Shown here piece by piece: positions 1 to 7,653 of a stretch of DNA of 22,859 nucleotides. Every line of letters starts with the position of its first letter. The first letter of the stretch is position 1. The position numbers were made by a program, and so were the translations under genes. The stretch spans positions 1-22,859 of the forward strand of contig JAGDAE010000209.1 in the NCBI GenBank assembly GCA_017959645.1, given 5' to 3'. The notes beneath the pieces were generated by a model that was given only the letters and a program-made list of their open reading frames with translations, had not been told where the DNA came from and did not search any database. This DNA comes from Kiritimatiellia bacterium (GTDB lineage: Bacteria; Verrucomicrobiota; Kiritimatiellia; RFP12; UBA1067).

Positions 1-1068
1 AACGTCGTCACCCAGATGGGCAACCAGGGAAGCTCTCTGCAGGGCTTCCGCCGCGGAGTGGAGGTTCTCAATTCCGGAATTCTCGGCGACGTACGGGAAG
101 TGCACGTGTGGACAAACCGTCCGGTGTGGCCGCAGGGCAGAATGGCCGCCGAGGCCACGTTCGGCGAGGCGGACGCGGTTCCGGACACTCTCGACTGGGA
201 CGCTTGGCTGTCGACCGCGAAGGACCGTCCGTTCAAGGGCCAGTATCCGAACGGGAAGAAGGGGTACGATCCGTGGGGGCTGTGCAACAATGTCTACCAT
301 CCGTTCAGCTGGCGCGGATTTTTCGATTTCGGCTGCGGCGCCTTCGGCGACATGGCGTGCCATACGATGAACCTGCCGTTCCGCGGGCTCGAGCTCGGCA
401 AAGTCACGGGCGCCGAACGCATCATGATCGAAGACGCCACCGACGTGGCGTTTCCGATGAAGACGGTGGTCAAGCTCAACTACGCCGAACGCGACTCGAA
501 GGCGCGGCCGGGGGTTCGGCTGCCTGCGGTCGACCTCTACTGGTACGACGGAGACGAGAAGCCGTCGGCCGATCTCATGCCCGAAGTCGTCGCCGCGCAG
601 GGGGCGGTTCCGAACACGGGATGCGTGATTCTCGGCACGAAGGGCATTCTCTGCTCCACCAACGACTACGGCGGCGACAGCTTTATCGCGCTCAAGGGAG
701 AAGAGAAGGTGGTCAACATCAACGAGCACGAGGCGTGCAGGGAGATTGCGCACACGGTGCCGTACCGCGGCGACTCCGTCGACGGCCAGGCCGACGGCCC
801 CGGCGCGGCCGCGGTTTCCGCCGATGGGCACTACATCGAGTTCCTCGACGCGATTCTCGGAGAGGGGCCGGTGTTCGCCGAAACCAACTCCCGCTGCTAT
901 TCCGACGTCGACTACTCGATTCCGATCATGGAGTCGATACTCGTCGGCGTCGTCGCCCAGCGCGTTCCCGAAACGAAGCTCGCGTGGAATTCGCGCAGGC
1001 AGAAATTCGATCTCGCTTCGGCCAACGGGCTGATCCGTCCATACATTCGCAAAGGATTCGAATTCTGA
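1..1068 (+). CDS. Gfo/Idh/MocA-family oxidoreductase, C-terminal part (5' end outside window)
   Basis: The frame is open from base 1, with residues NVVTQM before the first in-frame ATG at 16, so the true start lies upstream and 355 residues are visible. The VTQMGNQG segment followed by the RGVEVLNSGILG helix marks the end of the NAD(P)-binding half of a Gfo/Idh/MocA oxidoreductase. The remainder matches the C-terminal substrate domain common in PVC bacteria: a WDAWL segment near residue 66, then WRGFFDFGCGAFGDMACH near residues 102-119. Family members oxidise or reduce sugars and cyclitols using a nucleotide cofactor. The Rossmann nucleotide-binding motif and any Tat signal are off-window, so neither cofactor use nor export can be read. 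It overlaps the next gene by 1 nt (TGATG), suggesting that the two act together. The substrate is unknown. Confidence 0.9.
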   Translation, partial: NVVTQMGNQGSSLQGFRRGVEVLNSGILGDVREVHVWTNRPVWPQGRMAAEATFGEADAVPDTLDWDAWLSTAKDRPFKGQYPNGKKGYDPWGLCNNVYHPFSWRGFFDFGCGAFGDMACHTMNLPFRGLELGKVTGAERIMIEDATDVAFPMKTVVKLNYAERDSKARPGVRLPAVDLYWYDGDEKPSADLMPEVVAAQGAVPNTGCVILGTKGILCSTNDYGGDSFIALKGEEKVVNINEHEACREIAHTVPYRGDSVDGQADGPGAAAVSADGHYIEFLDAILGEGPVFAETNSRCYSDVDYSIPIMESILVGVVAQRVPETKLAWNSRRQKFDLASANGLIRPYIRKGFEF

Positions 1069-2306
1069 TGAACAGACGCGACTTTTTCAAATCGGCCGCC
1101 GCCTTCGCGGCGGCCGGAGCGCTCGCCGGACGCGACGCGCTGGCGCATGCGCCCAAGCCGAAACCACGCAACAACCCGATATGGCTGATGACCAGCGCTT
1201 TCGCCGCCGATCCCGATTTCGAATCGGTCGCAGGACGCGCCCGGCAACTCGGCGCGCAGGGGCTGGAGCTTTGCGTGTTCAGGCGCGACACCGACCGCCA
1301 GGACCACATCGCCACCCATATCGACTACGAAAACTTCACGGCCGAACGCGCCAAAGAGATCATCGGCATCTGCAACCGCGACAACCTCCGCATATCGGTC
1401 GGCGCGTACGACAATCTGATCGGCGGCAACCCGGAGCTTCAGACCGTCAACCAGAACCACATCCTCAAGCTGATAAGAATCGCCGCCATGCTCGGCGGCG
1501 ACCGCAACGACGTAGTGTGCGGAACCTTTGTCGGCTACGACACGGTCCTGGGCAAGGAAGACCGCGGCTTCGAGAAGAACCTCATGAAATTCAAGAAGGT
1601 CTTCACGCCGATCGTCAAGTACGCCGAGGATCTCGGGGTCACGGTGTGCTTCGAGAACTGTCCGATGGAAGGGTGGCAGCCGGTCTCCGCGCCCGACGCC
1701 TACAACAACCTTCCCGGCTGCCTCGCGGCAAGAAAGCTCATGTACGCGCTCGTCGATTCCGACAATCTGCAGGAGACGTACGATCCTTCGCACGACATCT
1801 GGCAGCACATAGACCCTACCGACGTGATCAACGCGATGGACTTCGGAAAGCTGCGCCGCATCCACATCAAGGGAACGCGCAACTTCACGAACGACGACGA
1901 AGCGGTGCACTGGGGCAGGCTCTATCCGGAACAGACGGTCGACGCCGCTCTCGCCGCCAAGGCCGGCGTTCCGCTGCCGTCGAGCGAATGGGACCGCCTC
2001 AACTACGAGCCGCGCCTGCCGGGATTCGGCGGCAGCGATTCGCTCGACTGGTCGAAGTTCCTCGAGAATCTGATGGCGAAAGGGTACTCGAATCCGTTCG
2101 TCATCGAAAACGAGGGCTGCAACTCTTCCCACACCGGCAACATGGGCGCGACGATGCAGGGATTCAAAGCGACAATCCTCAACACCGCCCCGGTCGTGTG
2201 GCCGCTCGGCGAAAACGGATACGAATTCGACGTCTCCTCGCTCTCGCCGATGGAGGAGCCGGCGGTGCGCAGCCTGCCGATCGTGACAATGGACGATCTC
2301 GTCTGA
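1068..2306 (+). CDS. Tat-exported sugar isomerase/epimerase-like TIM-barrel protein
   Basis: This 412-residue protein begins MNRRDFFKSAAAFAAAGALA, a twin-arginine signal (RRDFF) followed by a hydrophobic stretch, so it is probably moved folded into the periplasm. The mature part looks like the AP-endonuclease-2/xylose-isomerase-like TIM barrel. Candidate metal ligands fall in the expected order: Glu196 (CFENCPMEGW), Asp239 (TYDPSHD), His266 (RIHIKGT) and Glu347 (FVIENEG). Such proteins isomerise or epimerise sugars, or act on keto-sugar intermediates made by Gfo/Idh/MocA partners. The start is the ATG in the TGATG overlap with the oxidoreductase, because the Tat signal begins exactly there. 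An open frame extends far upstream but is only a shadow of the previous gene. Fold confidence is good; the substrate is not readable. Confidence 0.88.
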   Translation: MNRRDFFKSAAAFAAAGALAGRDALAHAPKPKPRNNPIWLMTSAFAADPDFESVAGRARQLGAQGLELCVFRRDTDRQDHIATHIDYENFTAERAKEIIGICNRDNLRISVGAYDNLIGGNPELQTVNQNHILKLIRIAAMLGGDRNDVVCGTFVGYDTVLGKEDRGFEKNLMKFKKVFTPIVKYAEDLGVTVCFENCPMEGWQPVSAPDAYNNLPGCLAARKLMYALVDSDNLQETYDPSHDIWQHIDPTDVINAMDFGKLRRIHIKGTRNFTNDDEAVHWGRLYPEQTVDAALAAKAGVPLPSSEWDRLNYEPRLPGFGGSDSLDWSKFLENLMAKGYSNPFVIENEGCNSSHTGNMGATMQGFKATILNTAPVVWPLGENGYEFDVSSLSPMEEPAVRSLPIVTMDDLV

Positions 2307-2329
2307 CAAAAACAAAGAAAGGAAAAGAC

Positions 2330-3265
2330 ATGGATATTTCAAGGAGAAACTTTCTCGGCGGACTCGCCGCCGGAACCGTGCTCGCAACCGCTCCCGGGTG
2401 CGCGACGAAGTGCTGCAAGGCATGCCGCCCGGGCAAAATAGCGCTGCAGCTGTATTCGATCCGCGACTACATCGCCAAGGTCGGTCTCGAGATAGCCCTC
2501 GAGGACGTCGCCAAGATTGGCTACGAAGGCGTCGAATTCGCCGGCTACTGGGACAAAAGCGCCAAGGAGCTCAAGAAGATACTTGACGACAACGGTCTCG
2601 TCGCATGCGGAACCCATGTAGGCCGCGAAGAGTTCGGTCCCGACAAGATTAAGGAGACGTGCGAATTCAATCTCGAGTTCGGCAACAGGTTCCTCTGTTG
2701 CCCCGGCGGCGGCAACTTCCCGCCCGGATGCGACTGGGGAAAGCTCGAAAGCAACGACCAGACGGACGGCTTCGTCAAGATGCTGTGCGAGTTCTACAAC
2801 CAGGCGGCGGTCGACGCGCGCGGATACGGATGCCTCGTAGGCCTGCACAACCACATGTGGGAATTCCAGCTGCGCATCAACAACGGCAGCATCACGTTTT
2901 GGGACTATTTCTTCTCCAACACCGATCCGGCCGTGCAGATGGAGCAGGACGTCGGCTGGACCACCTGCGCCGGCTTCGACCCGTGCGAGCAATACAGGAA
3001 GTATCCGCACCGCTCGTTCACGCTGCACGCCAAAGAGAACGGAATGGGCGACGGCATCACCAAGTTCGACGCGATTCTCGGGCAGCCGGGGCAGACCGAC
3101 GATCCTTCCAAGCCTGGCGCCGCCGGCGTCGACTGGGACCGCCTGTTCCCCGTCACCGACAAGGACGGAGTGCAGTGGTACGTCGTCGAATGCGAGCGGC
3201 ACAGCGACGACTTGAGCGCGGTTGCGCCGTCATTCGAGTTCCTCAAATCCAAAGGCCGCATTTGA
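2330..3265 (+). CDS. Tat-signal, putative lipoprotein TIM-barrel sugar isomerase/epimerase
   Basis: This 311-residue protein starts MDISRRNFLGG, a canonical Tat motif. The hydrophobic segment ends APGC, so Cys24 could be a lipidation site. Cysteines 28, 29 and 32 follow within eight residues. The body is a xylose-isomerase-like TIM barrel, opening with KIALQLYSIRDYI. Candidate metal residues are Glu178 (GLHNHMWEF), Asp207 (MEQDVGW), His233 (LHAKE) and Glu287 (VVECERH). AGGA at 2320-2323 sits 6 nt before the ATG and supports this start. It lies 23 nt after a related but diverged TIM barrel and overlaps the following aminotransferase by 1 nt. An exported or membrane-anchored sugar isomerase/epimerase working with the upstream oxidoreductase is the best inference. 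Whether it is lipidated or cleaved differently is uncertain. Confidence 0.88.
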   Translation: MDISRRNFLGGLAAGTVLATAPGCATKCCKACRPGKIALQLYSIRDYIAKVGLEIALEDVAKIGYEGVEFAGYWDKSAKELKKILDDNGLVACGTHVGREEFGPDKIKETCEFNLEFGNRFLCCPGGGNFPPGCDWGKLESNDQTDGFVKMLCEFYNQAAVDARGYGCLVGLHNHMWEFQLRINNGSITFWDYFFSNTDPAVQMEQDVGWTTCAGFDPCEQYRKYPHRSFTLHAKENGMGDGITKFDAILGQPGQTDDPSKPGAAGVDWDRLFPVTDKDGVQWYVVECERHSDDLSAVAPSFEFLKSKGRI

Positions 3266-4467
3266 TGCAGACGGTGACGGACGAACTCGTGGACTCGATG
3301 CGGTCGAGTTCATGGATTCGCAAAATGTTCGAAAAAGGCCTCGAACTCAAACAGGAGTTCGGGGCCGATGCCGTATGCGATTTCTCCCTTGGCAATCCCG
3401 ACGTTCCGCCGCCGGCGCGCACGAAGGGCGAACTGGAGAAGATCGCGGCCGAAGCGGTTAGGCCGCTTGGGCTCGGATATTGCCCGAACGCCGGCATACC
3501 GGCGGTGCGCGAAGCCATAGCCGGCTATCTTTCCGCCCAGCAGGGCTGCGGAATCGCGGCGAAGGATGTCGTCATGACCGTCGGCGCCGCCGGCGCGCTG
3601 GTGTGCTTTTTCAGAGCGACGGTTTCGCGGGGAGACGAAGTCATCTCGCCTGCGCCGTATTTTGTGGAGTACGGGGCGTACTGCGGACATTTCGGCGGCG
3701 TGCTCAAGGCCGTGCCTTCGGTACCGCCGGCGTTCCGTCCGGACATTCCGGCGATCGAAAAGGCGATCACCGACAGGACGCGCGCGATAATCGTCAACTC
3801 CCCGAACAATCCGACCGGCTGCATATATCCCGAGGAGGACATGGCGGCGATCGCGGCGATCGTGGACAGGACCAACGCGGAACGCGAAAAGAAGGGGCTA
3901 AGACCCATGTTCCTGCTGAGCGACGAGCCGTACCGCGCTTTTGCCTACGATGGCGCCAAAGTGCCACCGGCGCTGCCGCTGTCAAGATGGGCGTGCGTTC
4001 TCGGCAGCTTCTCCAAGACCCTGTCGCTCGCGGGAGAGCGAATAGGATACTTCGCCGCCAATCCGGGAATGCCGGGGCAAGCGGCGCTGGTCGCGGCCGT
4101 GACGATGACCAACCGCACGCTCGGCTTCGTGAACGCGCCGGTCATCGGCCAGCGTCTCGCCGCCGCGCTAACGGAGGAGACCGTGGATCTCGACGTCTAC
4201 GACCGCAGGCGAAAGCTGATGGCGAAAGTCCTGTCCGATGCCGGAATCGAATTCGAGATGCCGAAGGGCGCTTTCTATTTCTTCGCGAAAAGTCCGGTTC
4301 CGGACGATACGCTGTTCGTCGACGCGTTGCTCGAAGAGCGGATTCTCGTAGTCCCCGGCAGGGGATTCGGGTTCGCCGGCTACGTGCGGCTGAGCTGCAG
4401 CGTCGACGAGGCGATAATCGCGCGTAGCGCCGGCGGGTTCAAGCGTGCGATGGAAAAGTTCAGATGA
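3265..4467 (+). CDS. PLP-dependent aminotransferase, class I/II
   Basis: This 400-residue protein is a fold-type I aminotransferase of normal family length. Visible hallmarks include the N-terminal DFSLGNPDVPPP segment (39-50) and GYCPNAGIPAVREAI, which binds around the cofactor pocket. SPNNPTG follows at 179-185, then Asp220 and Tyr223 in LLSDEPYRAF. The Schiff-base lysine is Lys251 in GSFSKTLSLAGERIGY, with Arg259 nearby. It has no signal peptide, so it should be cytosolic, unlike the two genes before it. The start is the ATG in the TGATG overlap with the preceding gene; AAAGG lies 9 nt upstream. Family members transaminate amino acids such as aspartate, aromatic residues or alanine; substrate choice cannot be read. 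Its link to the exported sugar enzymes is by operon only. Confidence 0.93.
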   Translation: MQTVTDELVDSMRSSSWIRKMFEKGLELKQEFGADAVCDFSLGNPDVPPPARTKGELEKIAAEAVRPLGLGYCPNAGIPAVREAIAGYLSAQQGCGIAAKDVVMTVGAAGALVCFFRATVSRGDEVISPAPYFVEYGAYCGHFGGVLKAVPSVPPAFRPDIPAIEKAITDRTRAIIVNSPNNPTGCIYPEEDMAAIAAIVDRTNAEREKKGLRPMFLLSDEPYRAFAYDGAKVPPALPLSRWACVLGSFSKTLSLAGERIGYFAANPGMPGQAALVAAVTMTNRTLGFVNAPVIGQRLAAALTEETVDLDVYDRRRKLMAKVLSDAGIEFEMPKGAFYFFAKSPVPDDTLFVDALLEERILVVPGRGFGFAGYVRLSCSVDEAIIARSAGGFKRAMEKFR

Positions 4468-5519
4468 TGTTCGCCGCGCTGGCTTTGCTGTTCGCGAACG
4501 CCGTTTCGTTCGAGGCGGTGGCGACCGGAGTCGCGGAAGAGACCGCGATCGAGTTTCTGTTCGCCGGCCCCGGAAGCGACCGCGACTACGAGTCGATGTT
4601 CCTTACGGAAGAAAGCCCGGCGAAGATCGTCAGGAAATTCGAAAAGGCGGGGATCCCGGCCGGCTCTGCGGTCGACAATCCTTCGTGCAGATTCTGGCCG
4701 GTCGGCGCCGAACTCGAGATCGAGCCGGCGCTTGAAGGATTCGTGAAAGATTCGTCCGGCGCGCCGCTGCCGAAGGCGATATACACCGGCGGGTCGAGGG
4801 ATTCCGCAGGCGGGCTTGTCGCCGAAACCAACATGCCCTCGGCGGTGTTCGCGCTCTATTCGCTCGCGCAGTCACCGGTCCAGTTCGACGGCGCGCTCGA
4901 CCAGTCGCCGACCTACGGACGTTTCCGGGCCGCAAAAACGCTGCCGAAGGGGGAAAAAGTAAAGTTCACGGTGAAATGGACCGGCGCGAAGGAAAAACAG
5001 TTCGCCGCCGAATTCAAACCGGGCAACGCGGCCGACGTCCTCAGAGCGATGCGGGCCGCGTCCGAAGAAGGGGAGCTTGACGTTCTTGTTTCGTTCTCCG
5101 GCGACATGGCGGTCAAAGAAGCGGCGGATGTGGCGCAAACGCTGGCGAAACTCGATTCCGCGAAAGTAAAGATAAACGGCTACAGAAAAGGCGAGTTTTT
5201 CTATCGCGCGTTTCTGCCGCTCGAAAGCTGGCGCGACCGCAAAGAACGGCTCGCCCAGCCGTATGAAGTGCGTCTCGGCGGCGAAAGGCCGGTTCTTTCG
5301 ACGATCGAGGAGGACTGGAGCGGAGCCGACGAAAACACTCTCGAGCCCCGGCTGGCGATAAGGGAGAACGTCGGGTTCGCAGAAGTCGCTGAAGCAGACG
5401 ACAGGGTGGATACGTGTTTTGTGTACGCGCCCGCAGACACGCGCCTCGCCGATGTCTACGCGGTGCGCGGACTGCTGCCGGCGAGAATCGTTAACTGGTA
5501 CGTGTATATCGACGAATAG
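4464..5519 (+). CDS. Secreted protein with YdjY-like N-terminal domain
   Basis: This 351-residue protein begins MMFAALALLFANAVS, a short Sec-type signal with likely cleavage after ANA. Residues 16-90 (FEAVATG..., then FLFAGPGSDRDYESMF, a helix, and a segment around RFWPVGAELEIEP) resemble the YdjY-type domain found in PVC secreted proteins. There, a 'GG-DHE-S' type segment is followed by an alpha-helix and a beta-rich tail. The middle and C-terminal parts (about 100-351) are not recognised. Two ATG codons are possible, at 4464 (ATGA overlap) and at 4467 (1-nt overlap); both keep the signal. It ends 2 nt before rarA. The YdjY assignment rests on segment resemblance only, and the function is unknown. 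An enzyme is not indicated, as no catalytic motif is apparent. Confidence 0.78.
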   Translation: MMFAALALLFANAVSFEAVATGVAEETAIEFLFAGPGSDRDYESMFLTEESPAKIVRKFEKAGIPAGSAVDNPSCRFWPVGAELEIEPALEGFVKDSSGAPLPKAIYTGGSRDSAGGLVAETNMPSAVFALYSLAQSPVQFDGALDQSPTYGRFRAAKTLPKGEKVKFTVKWTGAKEKQFAAEFKPGNAADVLRAMRAASEEGELDVLVSFSGDMAVKEAADVAQTLAKLDSAKVKINGYRKGEFFYRAFLPLESWRDRKERLAQPYEVRLGGERPVLSTIEEDWSGADENTLEPRLAIRENVGFAEVAEADDRVDTCFVYAPADTRLADVYAVRGLLPARIVNWYVYIDE

Positions 5520-5521
5520 CG

Positions 5522-6814
5522 ATGATCGATGTAGCCGAGCCGCTTGCCGCGAGAATGCGTCCGGTTTCGCTGGACGAGGTTGTCGGACAGGACCACATTC
5601 TGGGTCCCGGCAAACTGCTGAGAAGGGTGATCGAGGCCGACCGGCTGACGAACGTAATTCTGTACGGTCCTCCCGGCTGCGGAAAAACAACGCTGGCGGA
5701 AGTAATCGCGAAGACCACGAAACGCAACTTCGTGCGGCTCTCGGGCGTGCTTTCCGGCGTCGCCGACATCAGGCGCATATGCGAAAGGGCGCGCGACGAG
5801 CTTGGCGGAAGCGGCACGATCCTATTCATCGACGAAATCCACCGGTTCAACAAATCCCAGCAGGACGTGCTTCTGCCGTACGTGGAGAACGGAACTGTTG
5901 TTCTTGTCGGCGCCACCACGCACAATCCAAATTTCTTCATCAACACCCCGCTGACGTCGCGTTCGCTCGTTTTCGAGCTGCATCCGCTTGCGCCAGCCGA
6001 CATAGCCAAACTTGTCGACCGCGCGCTGTCTGACGAAAAACGCGGCTACGGAACGGCGAAATCCAGACTCGACGGCGACGCGCGCGAATTTCTTGCGACG
6101 ATCTGCGACGGCGACGCCAGACACGCCTTGACCGCGCTCGAGATCGCCATGCGCTCGACGCCGGCGGATGCCGACGGGACCGTTAGACTGACTCTCGACG
6201 TCATGCAGGAATGCGTGCAGCGCCGGCAGGTGCGGTACGACAAGACCGAAGAAGGGCATTACGACACCATTTCGGCGTTCATAAAATCGATTCGCGGCAG
6301 CGATCCGGACGCTGCCGTATACTGGCTGGGGAAAATGCTTTCGGCCGGCGAGGATCCGCGTTTCATCGCAAGGCGTCTTGTCATCAGCGCCAGCGAAGAT
6401 ATTGGAAACGCCGATCCGCGCGGCATAACCGTTGCCGTAGCGGCGATGCAGGCTTGCGAATTCGTGGGAATGCCGGAATGCCGGATAAATCTCGCGCAAG
6501 CGACAACCTATCTCGCCACGGCGCCAAAATCGAACGCAAGCTGCCTTGCGATCGACGAATCAATGGCGGACGTCGAATCCGGAGCCGTGCAGCCAGTGCC
6601 GGAGCATCTCAAGAACAAACACGTCCGCGCGATAGGCAGCGCAGAAGTGACGGAATACAAATATCCGCACAATTTCGCCAACCATTTCGTCAAGCAGGAC
6701 TACCTGACGGTGAAAAAGACATATTACCGGCCGACCGACCAGGGATATGAAGCGACAATAAAGAAGCGGCTTGCCGCCATAAACGATAGTTTACATAACA
6801 CGGATTGTTCGTGA
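5522..6814 (+). CDS. rarA: Replication-associated recombination protein A (AAA+ ATPase)
   Basis: This 430-residue protein is close to the usual RarA/MgsA length of about 440-450. It has Walker A GPPGCGKT at 49-56 and Walker B ILFIDE at 100-105. The family signature IDEIHRFNKSQQDVLLPYVE is followed by GATTHNPNFF and TSRS (arginine-finger region). The C-terminal half carries the clamp-loader-like tetramerisation part, including HYDTISAFIKSIRGSD and SEDIGNADP. RarA acts in the cytosol at stalled replication forks with single-strand DNA-binding protein. The ATG lies 2 nt after the preceding stop and has no clear Shine-Dalgarno, so translation is probably coupled. A DNA-maintenance gene behind a sugar-enzyme cluster is unusual, and the operon link is probably incidental. 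Confidence 0.96.
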   Translation: MIDVAEPLAARMRPVSLDEVVGQDHILGPGKLLRRVIEADRLTNVILYGPPGCGKTTLAEVIAKTTKRNFVRLSGVLSGVADIRRICERARDELGGSGTILFIDEIHRFNKSQQDVLLPYVENGTVVLVGATTHNPNFFINTPLTSRSLVFELHPLAPADIAKLVDRALSDEKRGYGTAKSRLDGDAREFLATICDGDARHALTALEIAMRSTPADADGTVRLTLDVMQECVQRRQVRYDKTEEGHYDTISAFIKSIRGSDPDAAVYWLGKMLSAGEDPRFIARRLVISASEDIGNADPRGITVAVAAMQACEFVGMPECRINLAQATTYLATAPKSNASCLAIDESMADVESGAVQPVPEHLKNKHVRAIGSAEVTEYKYPHNFANHFVKQDYLTVKKTYYRPTDQGYEATIKKRLAAINDSLHNTDCS

Positions 6815-6830
6815 TATAAAAAGGAGAGCC

Positions 6831-7640
6831 ATGAACGAAGAAATTCCGCAAAACGCAGTAAGCATCTACGGTCAATCCGGCGATGCCATGGATGATTTTC
6901 CGGTTCTCAAGGCCTTTCAGCAATATATTGACGCCGAACAGACAAAAGCGCGCAAGCGCATGACCATAATGGGAATTTTTTTCGGTTTCATGATTGTCGC
7001 GGTTGTCGCCGTTTTTGTATTGTTGCTCGTAAAGTCCGGTGAACGCAACCAGCAACTGAACGACAAACTCATTGAATACGCGATGCGTGATCGCGATCGG
7101 GAAATAGCCGCAAAAACGGCGGAGCTGGAACAGAAAACTGCGGAAGCGATACGCGACGCGAGGCAAGATGCCGCGATGAAAGCCGTAAGCGACACGCTGG
7201 CCGATTTGCAGAAACAGTTGCAGGAACGCGATGCGAAAATAGCGGAAATCGCGGCAGTCAAAGTGGAAAGCCGTCCGTCGGCAGAACTGCTCGAGCGCGA
7301 ACGCATCGCCCGGGAAGACGAAGAGAAAGTCAAGCGCGCGACCGCCCTGCTCACACAGGAAAAAGAAAGGCTGCAGGCCGAGAAAGAGCGTTTGCGCCAG
7401 CAGGAAATCGAGCTACACCGCCGCCGTCTGTATCCGGAGGAATACGACGAATATTACGAGTACGGCAAAGAACCGGAACCAGCCCCGCGCCAACAGCGCG
7501 CGACGAGGAGATCCAAACCGGCGGCCACGAGCGAAAAACCGGAGAAACCGGCCGCGCAGACGGAAGAATTCCAGACTCTGGACAATCTTCAGCCCATCGA
7601 CTATTTCGATGTCGACGACTGGCTGATTCCCGCCAACTGA
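6831..7640 (+). CDS. Single-pass membrane protein with long coiled coil, unknown function
   Basis: This 269-residue protein is not recognised. Residues 1-43 are a polar N-terminus containing a short helix-like part. Residues 44-67 (MTIMGIFFGFMIVAVVAVFV onward) form one membrane segment. Residues 70-205 are strongly heptad-like, charged and rich in Glu, Lys, Gln and Arg, indicating a coiled coil. Residues 206-250 are low-complexity, with tyrosine-rich EEYDEYYEYG and then Pro/Lys/Ala. The end is PIDYFDVDDWLIPAN, whose acidic-aromatic character suggests a short binding peptide. AAGGAG at 6821-6826 lies just upstream of the ATG. It follows rarA by 16 nt and is the last gene of the plus-strand run, 13 nt from the convergent htpX stop. 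A cell-envelope scaffold is possible but unproven. Confidence 0.82.
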   Translation: MNEEIPQNAVSIYGQSGDAMDDFPVLKAFQQYIDAEQTKARKRMTIMGIFFGFMIVAVVAVFVLLLVKSGERNQQLNDKLIEYAMRDRDREIAAKTAELEQKTAEAIRDARQDAAMKAVSDTLADLQKQLQERDAKIAEIAAVKVESRPSAELLERERIAREDEEKVKRATALLTQEKERLQAEKERLRQQEIELHRRRLYPEEYDEYYEYGKEPEPAPRQQRATRRSKPAATSEKPEKPAAQTEEFQTLDNLQPIDYFDVDDWLIPAN

Positions 7641-7653
7641 AATCGCTTTTTGT

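Noticed and set aside
108..1067. Upstream extension of the first TIM-barrel gene's frame
   Set aside because: Translation before 1068 is arginine-rich shadow of the oxidoreductase; the Tat signal begins exactly at the 1068 ATG.
912..2423. A 503-codon minus-strand open frame opposite the oxidoreductase and TIM-barrel genes
   Set aside because: The opposite strand encodes proteins with clear family motifs; the antisense product has low-complexity composition and no ribosome binding site.
6790..6820. Promoter-like TTTACA with TATAAA near the end of rarA
   Set aside because: Spacing is 19 nt and the start would fall on or after the ribosome binding site of the next gene, so it could not produce a translatable message for it.
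7641..7653. T-rich stretch between the two convergent operons as a terminator
   Set aside because: No stem of useful length precedes the short T-run on either strand in this 13-nt gap.
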